From positions 3,155,561 through 3,219,560 of the forward strand of contig NC_020166.2 of NCBI RefSeq assembly GCF_000224145.3: a DNA stretch of 64,000 nucleotides, written 5' to 3'. The DNA comes from Ciona intestinalis. Lineage: Eukaryota; Chordata; Ascidiacea; Phlebobranchia; Cionidae. The notes under the pieces were generated by a model, which saw only the letters and a program-made list of their open reading frames with translations, had not been told where the DNA came from and did no database searches. This document shows, in pieces, positions 44,801 to 58,700 of this stretch. Position 1 is the stretch's first letter. Each line of letters opens with the position of its first letter. Both the position numbers and the translations under genes were made by a program.

Positions 44801-47800
44801 ATGCAAGTTGTATATATACACAATACACACATGACCCAGTGACGGGATAACTCTGTTTGTTGTTGCAACAGTACTCACATCAAGAAGTTTTAAGCAATAC
44901 CAGCAGAAAACGTGGCTGCAATTCTTGCAAATCATCTGCGCACATCCTCTGTCCTTTTCAATCAAGATGTTGCACACTGGGCACCGTTTAATTGGTTCAT
45001 TTGGACCACTTAATGAAAAGCTAGACAGAATATAAACATGCTTGAGAAAACTACAGTAGTTATAACACAGATTATAAGTGTCTTGCCCAAGGACATATAC
45101 GCCCACAATGGCCACAATGTTAGCAGGGGCAAGCCTTGCACCCTATACCTCTGGGTTAGGCACACTAACCACTTTGCCAGTCTGTTTATCTCTTTAAACG
45201 CACTAACGAATATCAGATTAATTAAAAAAACCCAAAGAAGGATATTAGCAGAAAAACAACAGTTAATTAATGCCTGCAATAAATAAAAACTTTTTAAGCA
45301 AAAATGTAGAAAATGGTGTAAAATAAACTTCACATTCCTCGTTAAGACTATTTAGCATTAAAAACTATTTGAAACTATATATATTTCAAATTGTAACACT
45401 GAATGTTGTGCAGCGAAACAGGTGAATGTTTTAATGCATTGCTTATTAAAACAAATGGGCTGTTAAGATGGCAGATGAAGCATACCCAGTTCTGTTCTGT
45501 AGTTTTTGTAATTCACTGCCAAAACTTCGAGTGTAATCGTTGCATTTGTGGCTTGGCTTCCACTAAAAAATAATAGTAAATGTAACTTACTTTATTCTCG
45601 CGTGGCCGGAAAACGAAATTTGTTAAAACAGGAGTGTTAATACACCTCGTGCCAGACTGCCAGCTTAGGAGTTACTTTGTGGGTGATTTTTTTTTTTTTT
45701 TCATTTTTTTATAATCGGCTAATAATTTGGACAACCCATTAGTCACCACTGGGTTGGAGCAATGATTAGGTTACTTATATAAAAATACAAATTCATTTTC
45801 GGTTTTGACCTGTTTTAAATTTGCCTTTAAAATTGATTTTGGCAAGCATAGTGTTTTGCATGCATATGTATGTGGTTTGATTAGGTAATATTAAACATAC
45901 CTCTGCTTTGCAAATGTAGCAGAACATAAGATGACACTGTAAATATACAGAACATTTAATTATTAGCTAAACACAATTAGCATAGTATTGTTAATATGCC
46001 AGAAAAAAAACAACAAAAACACTGCTATAAAACACACATTTTAGACTCTGTTAATATAGCTTATACACAAAATGATACGAAACACGTTTTTCATTGTTAT
46101 CCATTTGGGCTATTCAAATTTCAGGTAGTACACAGTTTATACAAAGTCCATACAAGAACACAGTTTATACAAAGTCCAGCCACATGTTTACTGTTTGCTC
46201 TGAGACAACAATACAGCTTGCAAAAATTGTCCTTTCAACATGAAGCAGCACTTACAGTGGGGCATTGTACAGGCACTGCTTCTGTGGGTGCTGTTGAAAC
46301 TGATGAACCAGAATTATTGCAAACATGACAAACAGTGGAGCACGAAACCTGGGGGCAGAATGTACGCCTTGGATCTGTTGCCACTTCTGTAATAAAAAAT
46401 ATGAAGCACTATCCGCATGTTAATAATTAATTATAGTAATGTGAGGTAATTTGGGAAACCTTTAGCAAATAATATACAAATATCATGATTTTGTTTTAAA
46501 CAATTAACAACGGTCTACTGGAGTCGTGAGGATACGGTTTTATAATTGTTTGAATGTTCTTTGTTTACTACCAAAAGGAACGAGGAAATAGAATGAAAAG
46601 GTGTCCCATCTTTCCCCACCCTACTATTATATAAATATATATATATAAAAGTACTAAAAACATGCTTTTCAATTTTTAATATTATCCTACAGCGCGCTTT
46701 ATAAACCGTTAATTATTAGGAACTTCTGTTTCAGATATTAAAAAGTACACAACGCACCTTGTTCAAATTTTAAACGTTTGTATTTTTTGTAAGTATCTGG
46801 TTGACTGAGAAATTCAATCTGAAAAACAGTTTTTACAACAAAAGCTAGGATTTAACTAAGTCGGTTAAATAATGAAATTTTATATTTTGACTAAAACTTG
46901 CTACAGTGGTTAAGATTGTGAATTTGTTGTGAAACCGAAACCAATGAGATTTTCTATGTTTAGGGATTTTTATGTTTACAGGTTTTCATAAATATACACA
47001 TAGGCTGTTTTTGGTATTTATTTTAAAATAATTAATACATATAATATACATTTCAGTATGCATATTTTCTGAATTAGCTGTACCATAATACATGTTTTAA
47101 ATATGCAAAGATATTGATATATTGATAACGCGCAGGGTTCTTAGATTCAAAACACTGAAAAGATACATTAAATAACCAGCAAGTTATAAATAATTCAAAA
47201 CTTATGAACCTCATCACAACTTATGATGCCGCCTGTCTCACAGTTGGAGTCTGGGCATGATATTGATATCACAACACCATCGCGAATTAGAACTTCAACA
47301 TATGTTCGCATACACTGCATAAAAGTTGGTTGAGCTTTAAGAAAATCAAGCAGTAAAACAAGCTAATAAATTTATGCAATACTAATACAGTAACACCTAA
47401 AATTGTTGTTGCCAAAAACAATTAATAGTTAAAAGTTAATTAACAGATTTTTTAATGTGTCTTCATTAAAACTGTTTTATTTTATACAATCAAATATACT
47501 TATATAGTAGGGTGGGGAAAGATGGGACACCTTTTCATTCTATTTTTTTGACCCATTTGGTAGTAACAAAAGAACACTTAAAGAATTATAAAACCGTATC
47601 CTCACGACTCTCATAGACAGTTGGTAATTGTTAAAAACACAATCAAGATATTTGGATATTTTATGTGCCAACACAAACAGTGTCCCATCTTTCCCCATCC
47701 TACTATACATACATACAATTTTAAATTTGTATGGTCCAAATGTCCAATGTAATTGCATAAGTTCTGTGTACTGTCTTTCAACATTGACTTGACATTAGTG

Positions 47801-48714
47801 AAATAGTGACATATTTATATTCAACAAATAACCTATAACACATGAACTTAATGAGCTTTTATGTTCTTGTACCCAATTAACTAGTAATATCAAATATAAT
47901 AATCCTCCAATAATATAGAAGTTATGTGCTTTACTTTATGTTTGATTTAATTACATTTGCTATTAATCGTAGCCATAAACAATTTAAATTGACATGAAAC
48001 AATAAGATAAAATGTGATGGGAAAGTTTAAAAAAACAAAGTCTATATTTAGTTATAACAACACTGTCATATCAAATGACTCAAATTAACATGCATATACT
48101 GTGTCTGTATTATTTCCGACAGACAGTAACCTATTTATTCATTGCATAGTGCATGTTATAATAACAAAAACAAAATCTGATATCCATCATTTTGGTTTAA
48201 TTAATAGCATCATAGTGAAACCTGTAAACAGAATGCGCAGCCACAAGATTTAAGGACAATCATGTCTTCCAATTTCACTCCATCTTCTAAGCAGAGTTTA
48301 CAAAGACTTGGAATGTCTGAACAACAAATGAAACTGTAGGAATACACCATGACATTCATGTTTTAAACAAGATTTCAGTGTACTTTTATAAGCCATACAG
48401 GAAACTAGTAGGCCCAATTTATTTATTGCATCAATTAAGTTACATAATATTCACTTTTACAATATTTATTGCTTCACAACTTCTCACTTGAACCATGAAA
48501 ATAGAGTAGTCACTCTTACAAATCTAGCAATAAAAGTGTACACAGTATTCATAGCACCCAAAAGGTCTGATATACCTTCACACTTTACAGCGGCATCTGG
48601 TTGTTTTATACAATCACAGTCATAATGACTGAGTGGCATTGTCTCCGATGTACTTGATACAGAAGAACGGTCTTCACGAGAGCATCCAGCATCTTCTTTT
48701 GTGTTTAAATCCAT
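41826..48714 (-). CDS. RNF144: RBR-type E3 ubiquitin ligase, RNF144 family
   Basis: Exons in transcript order: 48714-48576, 48316-48222, 47314-47210, 46818-46758, 46386-46256, 45936-45901, 45562-45486, 45008-44879, 43823-43734, 43066-42956, 42035-41826; phases consistent, 394 residues (human RNF144A/B ~290-300). RING1 starts at C52 (CKLC...[16 protein letters not shown]...ISCPD), IBR ~133-195 (FCP..SC...[16 protein letters not shown]), RING2 from C224 ([29 protein letters not shown]) with the predicted thioester Cys237. The family hallmark [15 protein letters not shown] follows, then a hydrophobic helix (~290-313, [15 protein letters not shown]) and a Cys cluster ([10 protein letters not shown]). 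It transfers ubiquitin from E2 via the RING2 Cys on membranes. The N-terminus (~47 residues) and the 69-residue polar tail are longer than in vertebrates. Divergent from the zinc-finger gene at 49706. Confidence 0.93.
43200..43460. repeat. ~125-bp tandem duplication in RNF144 intron (about 2.2 copies)
   Basis: The block AACCTGTTTAAAAACAATTC...TAATGTCTC..ACTA...AGTAATGCGA is repeated twice plus a third partial start at 43434. It sits between exons 9 and 10 of the minus-strand gene. Confidence 0.65.
43552..43708. repeat. TTTAGTCGGC-rich dispersed repeat, copy 2
   Basis: TTTAGTCGGCCAACTAAAAT, TACCGACTAAAATATATTCG and CTAGTTTAGTCGGTAGCCGA; lies 25 bases from RNF144 exon 9. Confidence 0.7.
43966..44160 (+). 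mobile_element. ~190-bp MITE copy
   Basis: CAGTAGGGTGGGGGGAAGAC to AAGGTGTCCCATCTTTTACC, ending CCCTACTATA. Confidence 0.85.
45052..45180 (-). mobile_element. SINE head and middle
   Basis: AAGTGTCTTGCCCAAGGACA, TATACGCCCACAATGG, CTCTGGGTTAGGC, GCACACTAACCACTTTGCC: reversed SINE with A-box end. Confidence 0.75.
45581..45765 (-). mobile_element. SINE tail and middle
   Basis: AATGTAACTTACTTTATTCT, GCGTGGCCGGAAAACGA, GAGTTACTTTGTGGGTGATT, TTTGGACAACCCATTAGTCA. Confidence 0.85.
46128..46182. repeat. 27-bp tandem duplication
   Basis: ACACAGTTTATACAAAGTCC occurs twice, 27-28 bases apart, in an RNF144 intron. Confidence 0.7.
46432..46628 (+). mobile_element. ~190-bp MITE copy
   Basis: TATAGTAATGTGAGGTAATT to AGGTGTCCCATCTTTCCCCA. 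Confidence 0.82.
47503..47707 (-). mobile_element. ~190-bp MITE copy
   Basis: TATAGTAGGGTGGGGAAAGA to GTGTCCCATCTTTCCCCATC. Confidence 0.85.
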
Positions 48715-49705
48715 GTTAATTTATCTTTGATAATTTATTAATACAACATAGGCAGCTTTAAATGGATAAGTCCGGATTTTAATTTGTTTGGTAAAAACTT
48801 ACAGGTATTATATTTATATTCTGTTTGTATAATTATTCTGTACATACACAAACAAGGTAATAAGAACTAAATGAGAAACTGTATTACTATTGCACCAGCT
48901 AAAAGGGAAGTTTAACGTCCGCCAATATATACTATGAACCTATACCTGCTACATCAAACCATAAACTGCTAAAAAGGTAAAATTTATAAAAGTAAACAGG
49001 CCGCCCTAATTAGGCAACACTTTAAATGTTGCAATGGAACTAATTTAAATATTAGATAATTAACCCACAATTTTAACCGCGATGCCAGTTGTACCTATAC
49101 AACACTATTGTTCTGCGAATTTAACAAAACAACATGACTGTTCTTCGTCTGCGCTGTTTCGCACGCACAAGGTAGTAGATAGTGAATTGCAATGATGGCA
49201 AAGATAACACGAGAAAAAGGGAATCTATATTCATAATGCAGAATCTAAAATATATCATGATCTCATAAAACACACTTGCGGGTTCTATATTTGTTTTCGA
49301 TTCTGTTTTACTTCATTCTAAATTTACATTGAGTTAAATATACGTTTTTTAAACCGTCGTACGTTAATGTGTTTTCTTAATAAAACAAGGCCTAATAGAA
49401 TCTCTAGTTNNNNNNNNNNNNNNNNNNNNNNNNNNNNNNNNNNNNNNNNNNNNNNNNNNTTTGATTACGTCGTTACTGTAGTGTTAGAGAATTTGTTTAT
49501 TGAAAAGCATCACAAGTACTATTCAAACCTACTAAACCCTGGAATTTGGACGCTTGGAGTTCATAAAGAATCTAAATTTTGCGAGAAGGTAAATTTGTAT
49601 ATTGTTAAATCTTATCCTATTAAGTTAGGTCTATCTTAAATGTCCAAAAGTGAACCTTTTCCTAAATATAAAATTTACCTTGTCAGTATTTTCTATTTGA
49701 ACCAG
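48715..49705. promoter_or_regulatory. Divergent upstream region of RNF144 (-) and the zinc-finger/RS gene (+), with gap
   Basis: 991 bases between the two start codons, interrupted by 50 Ns at 49410-49459. A possible non-coding 5' exon of the + gene ends at the donor-like GAGAAG|GTAAAT (49588/49589). Nothing else recognisable. Confidence 0.4.
49410..49459. other. Assembly gap, 50 N
   Basis: Run of 50 Ns between the divergent RNF144 and zinc-finger/RS genes. Confidence 0.95.
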
Positions 49706-52700
49706 ATGGAAGAATACTATGACGATGACAGAGATGAGTATGCTGGGTTAATGGACTTTGGATCCACATATTATTGCAAGGTAGCCCAACACACATTTTT
49801 ATGTATATCTAATTTTTATATATAACTTTGTGGCTGTTTTCTAAAAAAATGGTTGTATTTCAAAACACATTTAAAACTTTATTTAAAAAATGTGAAACTG
49901 ATTTGAATTTGTGTAAAATAAATATTAATTATGGTAATCTTACTAGTAATAGACTATGTATCAGTTGCTTTTACTACTCACACTGCACGGCAAAATTAGT
50001 CAGTCTTTATTAGGTAACATCAGTTTCGTTTTTAAAATTTGTGAAACGGCCAGTCTACTGGATACGGCAGTTTCTGACTAGATCTCACACAGGCAAGACA
50101 AGACGCACAGTCGTTAAATATCAGCATGCAAACTACATACACTTTTAGATGAATTTATTTAATACAAATTGGTCTACATAAATATTGGCCGCCCTAATGT
50201 GTACAATGTAATGCACAAACTCGGGCATTAACCTACGTTGCGCATCGTAACCCTAAAAATTTGTGTACTGCAATAACTCACAAAGATACCACTAATGAAA
50301 GGAGAGGAATTTATTTCAAAGATTCTTGTCTCTGGCTATCGCTGCCTCTTCTGATTATTGCTTTCACTATATTTTTATGCCAATAATCACGCACATGCAT
50401 TAACTGAAGAATCTGGCACATGATATGCATTCCTGGTATCACTGAACAGTGCGTCGGTAACCACTTCGCGGTAATTTTTGAATCAAATTGGCAATATTGC
50501 CCACTGTATTATGTTCACAAAGAAGACCTAGTTAAAGTAGGCGTAAAACAGTTAAAAACTAAAAAAACAATGTATTAAATTTGTATTAGAAGTGTTAACA
50601 ATTCTCCAAGGAATTATTAGAATATGTTGAAACAGGAGTAAGCGAAAATCAGTTATATGATCCTATATTATGCACGGAACCACACTTTTATTCATTATGT
50701 TGGTGTTATTTTATGCTTGCTCAGTTTGTTACTCATTTACGTCACATTTAGTGGCAGTTGTGAGTTGTGACATATTGGAGATTATCAAACTTGCAGGTGT
50801 TGGTTTGCGGAATTTTAAGAGCTTCTCCTCGCCAGACAGTATCAAACGGAACATGTGTGTATTACATGCTGTACAATAACCTTTTCTATAAAACTTTAGA
50901 AAAGGAATTGCTCAGCAGTAATTACTCAAAAACGCATTCGCCTAAATTGGTTTATTTATAATAATATGTTAGATCGCATTTATTAAGATTGACAGCATCT
51001 TTTAAAGGCACAATACCTGCATTAAAAAAATTAGAAAAGTTGTCAGTAGAAATAACGGACTAAGCAGACAATATACTTCATTGTACATAGTTCCACTTAA
51101 GCTCTGTTTGCTAGCCAAGCAGAACTTAATTTAATGTGGAATGAGGTTATGTTTTGTTATAATAATGCTGTTTATACTGTTAATTGGAATTTTCACACTT
51201 TCTTTGATTGCCAATGTAACTTAAGGTTTGTGATATTTCTTGCTCTGGACAAAGTGCATTGGACACACATTATGCTGGGAAAAAGCACAACAAGGTAATC
51301 AAATACTTTTTTCAACCACAAAGTAGTTGTATATATATACATTTTTTTGTCCTTTTTATTTTCTTGGAAAATTTATTAAATTGTGTACCATAGTGGTAGG
51401 CTACCTACAAGTTAAAATTCTAATTTTATATATTGGATACATATTTTTCTCCGAATAATCTTAACATTTCAGTTGCATTCTTGGCTTTTGCATTTATTAT
51501 TCTGCTCACCTCAGTTTTATACCACAGTTTTTTTTAATAAAATTCAAAATTATCCTTAACGAAATTGTCACAGCTTTCATATTTAACTGACCACGTTTTG
51601 ACGTATAACGTACTTTATTCTGTGGTGTTTATTTAAATTAAAACAAATGTTAACAAGTTTTTTTATGTTGTTTTGTATCAGATTTTGCGTAAAAAGGGTC
51701 TTGCTGTCATGGGTAAGTACAAGTTATGTGTAACAAAATGCAAAATACTTTTTACATCATTGTTTGTTTTATATTGATATATATATATAAATTAGCCTAT
51801 ATATTTTGTAATTTCATAAAGAAAAGTCTGAATACAAAGTAGACAAGCAAAGGCAATATAGTTCAAAACACATAAATAAAAACAAAAGCCAAATTAGATG
51901 CATAAAGCAAAGAGTTTAAAATTACAGGCTTTACTAATGCATTAGATGTCAGGGCATGAAAAACTAGACTGCATTTGAATTAGAACAAGTTGGTTGCGTG
52001 AAATTGTGTCTGTAGTAGGCAATTACTAAAAGAGGTAATTGTTCAGGTTCAACAAACTTTATTATCAAGTTTGGTCTAAATGGCAACGCTAATTACTTCA
52101 AGAAGAAAAACACATGAGATTACATTCGGTTTTAAACGAAAATTGATGCTAATAAAATTAAAGCAAAACAAGTGGTTAATGGTCTAAAAACACAAATATG
52201 GATTTATAGTTCATACCAAAACAAAAGTTTGGGTTTGGTTTGACGCATCTAAAGTCTCTAGACTGTCAGTTGTTAAATAATTGTTGTGTACAAGACAGTT
52301 GATAGCACATAAGCACTAGTTTTTAAATTTTAAATCAGCAAAATTGTCGCTTACCGAAATATCAGAAGAAGCCTGCTACTAATTTTTTAAAGCAAGATTT
52401 TGTCTGCAACAAAAATATTTATTTTCAGATCATTAAGATATATTATCTGAATATTGCAATAATTGGGTACATGCATTGCATAAATAGTCGATTTCTTGTT
52501 ACGCAAAGTATTTTCAAATTTTTCAATTGCGTGCTAGGCTGTAGTATCTCACCGAATACAAAATACGTAAAGTATGAACTTTTATTCTGCTTAAAACAGG
52601 GTTAAGAATAAAGATAATATAGTTTTTGAATTTTTTTTAGGTAAAATTCTGTGTTAACTTATTTGATCATTAACTGTATATAAATTTTTAGAACCATGTG

Positions 52701-55700
52701 TGGTCCAACTATATTTGATTGCAAGTAATTAGAAACAGTTAGTTTAATTTTACAAGCTAGTAGTTCTGTATATGACAGATAGTAGTAGTAAGCAAGTTAA
52801 GTATATTAGGTAAAAAATAATATTCACCGTAATATTTTACATTCTCGCTCGCAACTTCGCAAGTAGTTTGTCGTCTGTACATAGTTGGACCACTCGGTTT
52901 AGAAATATTTTCCAGCTTGTTGTGTAAAATATATTGTATATTACCTACATATGTTGTATATTATGATTGTAAGTAATTGTTCTTATTCAATGACTATTTT
53001 TTTAAAACGATTCGCAGACTTGTCCAGCAATAGTTTCAAAACCATCACAACTAATGTTTTGGAAAACAGAGAAGAATCGACTGCGCAACAAAACTTTCAT
53101 AGTCTTGCAAAGGAAGAACCAGTTATTGGTAAAGCTCATTTTTTATGGTTTAATAGGCTTCACACAAACTATGTCTTATGTAAATAATGTGCATGTCGTA
53201 ATCATATGTACAAGAGTCCAGTAGCCAGTTGGTCACATATGGAGCACGTTCTATTTAGACTTACATAAGCAGTTTAAAGGTTGGGGTAATAGGCCAAGAC
53301 CCAATCTGGTCTAAATCCTGGGTCCCAGAAAAACAGTCCCCACCCACTATGGAATAGAATTATAGGTGGCAAACCTGGGGTTGCAGGGTAGACAGGGCTG
53401 CCCCGAAATGTACATTTAGTATCGCATTTTTACCCCATTTGGTATCGGTTTTTTAATAATCTTTTTCAAGAGGTGCAATAATTTTCACTAAATAACGTGT
53501 AAAAATACTGCTTTTACTTTGCAGTTATGTGTCTATACAAACAAGCAGGTCTAAAATTTATTGTTCATTACCTTAATTAATAAGGTTCCCTATTGTTGAC
53601 AACTATACGTGTAAAAATGTATTTTAACACTGTCAACCCTGATTTTGCGGAAAATTTCAAAAATGTGGATCAGTTCTAGAAATTTTCTAATGTGGTTCAT
53701 TTACACAGGCCTTGAATATGTAGTTGAATATAGGAGAAAGGATGGGGACGGTGCAATAACTTTCTTCTGCGAGTTGTGTAATGTTGCGAGTGATTCTAAC
53801 ATTGTCTACGACCATGTGTGCAGTACAAAACATCGGGTCAAGTACATGGTAAGATCCATCAAATATTCTATAGATTATATAAAGTAATCTATATTATTGT
53901 TCTTGTTTTTTTAACACACTTAAAAAGCCAATTTTAAATGGCTGATTTTCGTTTTTAAAGCCTGATATTTTAAAAACTGGAAAACAGCAGTTGTTTAACA
54001 CGAGTGTTTTGTTTCATGCACCTTGTGCCAGCTTACGAGTTACCAAGTATGTTACTTTGTGGGTGATTATTTTGTGTTTTTTTTTCATTTTTTATGTGTG
54101 GCTGATAATTTGGACAACCCATTAGTGACTACTGGGTTGGAGCAATTTCTGTCAAGTGTCTTGCCCAAGAACACATCTGCCCACAATGGTAGCAACAACG
54201 AGCCTTGAACCCATTACCTCTGGGTTAGAGGCAGGTGCGCGCTAACCAACTGTGCTACGGCGCCGGACCTACTTATTGTGTGTTTAGTTTATATTCAATT
54301 ATTTTAGAAACAACATCATTTTGATCGATACAAAGCTGTCACTGGGTATCCTAACTACATCAAGCAAAGTAATTCAACGCTTAGTGAAAAAGCATTCTTC
54401 CATGCCAAGATTATAATGGGTTTATATGGCGGGCCAGAGGTGATTGCTTCTGTACAAGTAAGTAGGATAAAATATTTGCTTCAAAATAATCAAGTATTTG
54501 TAGTTGTAAACTCACAGAATAAACGCAACGGGTGCTTTAGAAAAAAAAATTCTAAATTAGTTATTGAAGAAATATAAAAATATATGGACATACTTTTTTT
54601 GTAAAATCTGGGATGACATTGTTGAAAAGGAGTTAAACCTATCCTTGTCTAACATCAATAACCCCATTTATTAATGCAGCAAATGCAATAGCCCATACTT
54701 TAGATCTGCACATTTATATAGAATAGACACTCAATACAGTAGAAAACTTTTTAGATTATTTTTGTAAAAGTTTGTTTCTGATTAATTTAAGATAAAAATT
54801 CACAGGTTCGAGAGAACGAAAACGGCAAAATTGGACAGCGTAAGACACATTTGTTAGATTTTTTATTTGTTTGAAATTTGATGTGTGTACAACATAGTTT
54901 TGTGCCTATAAATTTTTACCGCAGTATTGCCCACAATTTATGTTTACTAGTAGGACAGTTCTATAAGCATGTCAAGTCTCCTTTTGCCACTAGATGAAAC
55001 CATTGCCAATCTGTCCGTTATTTTGTGAAAATGCTGTATTACATTTACAATTTTTTGTTACAGAACCATGTGACATTGTCGTGCCTTTCAAAAAGTAAGT
55101 CAATGTTTTGTAAATCAGACAGAAATAGTCAACTCAAAATTTCTCAATATCTTTTTCAGGCCTATCCCTATAAATGGTATTGATGATATAAATCTGTCTC
55201 AAAAAGAACAAGAACTCCGGGAAAAGGAAGAAGAGTTAAACAGGAGAGAGGAATTGTTGCAACAGCGCAAGCGTAAGTTATCATAACTAATATTTATCAT
55301 ATTATACAGCCATACAGGTATAGAGTTCTTTGACATTGATGCGCTGTGCCAATGCAAAGTGGTTAGCGCACCTGCCTCTAACCCAGCGGTATTGGGTTCA
55401 AGGCTCGTCACTGCTACCATTGTGGGCGTATGTGTCCTTGGGCAAGACATTATTGGCAATTGCTCCAACCCAGTGGTCACTGCAGGTTGTTATCAAGCAT
55501 ACATAAATTCACACACAAAAGCAGGCACGAGGTGTATGAAACAGAACACCCGTGTTATAACGACTGTCGGTTTTCCACCACGCGAGGATAAAGTAAGTTA
55601 CATTCATTCATTCATTGATAATATTTTGTACTTTCAGAGGTGGATCCACTTGCTTTGCTAAATCAAAGTATTTATGATAAAATAGTAAAGAAGATTCCTG

Positions 55701-58700
55701 GAGTGGTCCCAAAACCTGGGACTAATGAATTTCTTCCACCTGTTTCCCATGATGTGGTCCATGAACCTTCTCATGAGCAGTTTCATGAAAAACCGCCAAA
55801 CGTTCATGAAAAACCTTGGTTCGAGCATGAAGATCGAGCAGGACCTGCCGTGAAAAATTTTCATGGGCCTCCTATGAATGATTTTCATGGCCCTCCCATG
55901 AATAATTTTCATGGCCCTCCCATGAATAATTTTCATGAAATGCATCATCCTCATGATCACCGCCCACGTTTCATGAACAGACCACGTCACAATTTTCCAC
56001 AAAATGGACCAAATATGGGTCGATTTCCATTTTACGCACCACCACCACGACGAAATTTTTTCCCTCATGGCCCCCGTCCGCCTCGTGAGTTTTTCCATCA
56101 TGAGCGTGATATGCGATATCACGGGCCACCTCGACCAATGAGACCACCTCCACCTCATTTCTTACGTGGACCACATCCACATGATTTTCTACCTCGTGAT
56201 TATGATCCTGTATCACATGAACTACAGGTTTCACGGGAAAGAGAAGAACATCAAAACAGGTAAATATGCAAACTTATATTATTTTATATTTTTTTCTTAC
56301 AGTCTCAAATCAAACATGTGTGTGTCAGTGTGTGTGATAATGTGTTAGCTTAGGCCCAACTCCAATTACACTTACTAACAAACTCATCCATATAAAATAA
56401 AATGTATGCAAAAAAAGACTCAGATATAAGAAAAAAATTAATGTTGGTTAACCTACTCAAACTCAACAACCATGCACTGTATTAATGAGTAAACATTACA
56501 ACAAATTAATTAGAATTGTTTCACTGGATGTGTATCTAACTATCCTGCCTACCCTGCATATAGAAAAAAATTTATGCAAAAAAAAAACATATAGTAGGGT
56601 GGGGGAAGTGGACATCTTTACATTCTACTATTTTCCCGGTCCCATTTAGTAGTAAACAAAGAACAGTTATAAATTCATATCCTCACGACTCCCATAAACT
56701 GTTGTTAATTGTTTAAACACAATCAAGATATTTAAATATTATATGCTAAAGATATTCGATCTTCCCCCACCCTGCTATATATATATGAATAACATGTAGG
56801 TAGGGATGCACATTACAGAATTTCGAATCCATGAGATTCAAATCCTTTTGTATTCGAATCTAATTCTGGTTTTCGGTATTCTGTTTAATGACCACGACAC
56901 ATCTGCTTATTAACTCCGTTAACATTTTTTGAAACTTAATAATTTAAAAAAAAAAGTTGTGTTTGTGGGACTTTCGAGAGTGAACGTTTCGTAACGTCTT
57001 TTTATAGCCTGCTATACGTTCCATGACGCAAAAACCACCCAATAGTACAATTTTTGATCATTTTACAGCTCATGATCCAACAAGGCTACTATTAAAGAGT
57101 CTATAAACTGACTTTTGTGGGTAAATTTATTTTTTCCTATAAATATAAAAAGATTCGGAATTCTAGATTCGAAATAAAGTATTCTAGGATATCCTAGAAT
57201 ACCTAATTATTCTGTAATGTGCATCCCTACATGTAGGTAACAACAGATGTAGTTAAAATACTGACTACTTATTCCAGTTGACCGGCTGTTTTCCTCGCAG
57301 GCTGGTAATTGATTACTTGTTAAGTACGTTTGATGACCATGGGTTGGAGAGAGAAATAATTCTCCAAATGAATAACGTGGAACGAAAACAGCTTTATCTG
57401 CTTGTTGTGGAAAGAAAGAACTATAAAGACAATTTGGCACGGTAACTCATACTATACTAATCGGTTTAAAATTTAAATGGTTGTTTATTTTAAATAAATT
57501 TGGGTAGTGTAAAAGAAAAAAATCTCGAATCATGATTTTTTATTGAAAAAAAAATTAAAAAATACATTTTTTAAGGTGCATGAAAGCTGCTGTTTTGTCA
57601 TCGTAATACTGTATTTATTTTTCTTTGGCTTTTTTAGCATTGTTATTTCAAAAGATAATAAATCAAGTGTTGATATCAAACTATGCTATCAAAGAAATCA
57701 AGGGGCATGTATAAGCATTGTGTTAAATTCTGATAAATATTATTTTACTTAAGGATGAGAGACAACATGCGTCAAATGGGAACTGTCCTATCTAAACCAG
57801 AAGAAGAGAAAAGAGAAAAAATGGAAAATTTATTGGTCCAGGTAAGTTGTTAATTTTTTTCCTCCTATTTTTTATTTTATATTACTTCATCTGTTGGTTT
57901 AACAGTATTGTATTTAACTTATAATTGTTTAAAAATTAGGGTATTTTTATTAGATTAGGAAATATATAAAGTTTAAAATCTACCCAATGTTTTTTTGCAA
58001 ATGTTATGACTTTGTAGCTTGGGAAAACTTTGCAACCTGAAATCTGTGTCCATTTATTTTGTATGTTTGAGTGTTGCCATTTATATACCAAACACATTGT
58101 AATATTAATAGACCAAGTATTTACAGTAATAATACTTGGACAGTCACTAACAAAAAACTGAATGAATGTAACAACTAACGAGTGGCCAGAAAGTGACAGT
58201 TGCCAAACACGGGTGTTCTGTTTCATACACCTCGTGCCAGATTACGAGTTACCAAGTATGTTACTTTGTGGGTGATTATTTTTTGGAATTTTTTAATTTT
58301 TTTTATGTTTGACTGATAATTTGGACAACCGATTAGTGACCACTGGGTGGAGCAATTCCGTTAAGTGTCTTGCCCAAGGACACATACGCCCACAATGGTA
58401 GCAGGAAAGAGCCTTGAGCCCATAACCTCTGGGTTAGAGGCAGGGACGCTACGACGCTGGACTGTTAGATTACAACTTTAATTATGGCAAAATCGGTCAA
58501 TATTATTGGTAAAAAATTCTAGCTCACATACTTGCACTAAACTTTTTTACAGGTAAAACGAGAGATACGAGATCTGGTTACCACCACTATGTCCAAGTAT
58601 AAGGATCCTTTGCAACCTAGCACAAGCAGGTACTTACAAAAAATGATTTTGTTGTAATCAGGAAACATGTGGCTATTAACAGGTCCAACATGTGGCCATT

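Noticed and set aside
55658..56234. Antisense open frames rich in His/Val/Met
   Set aside because: Mirror of the His/Pro-rich exon 10; no independent signals.
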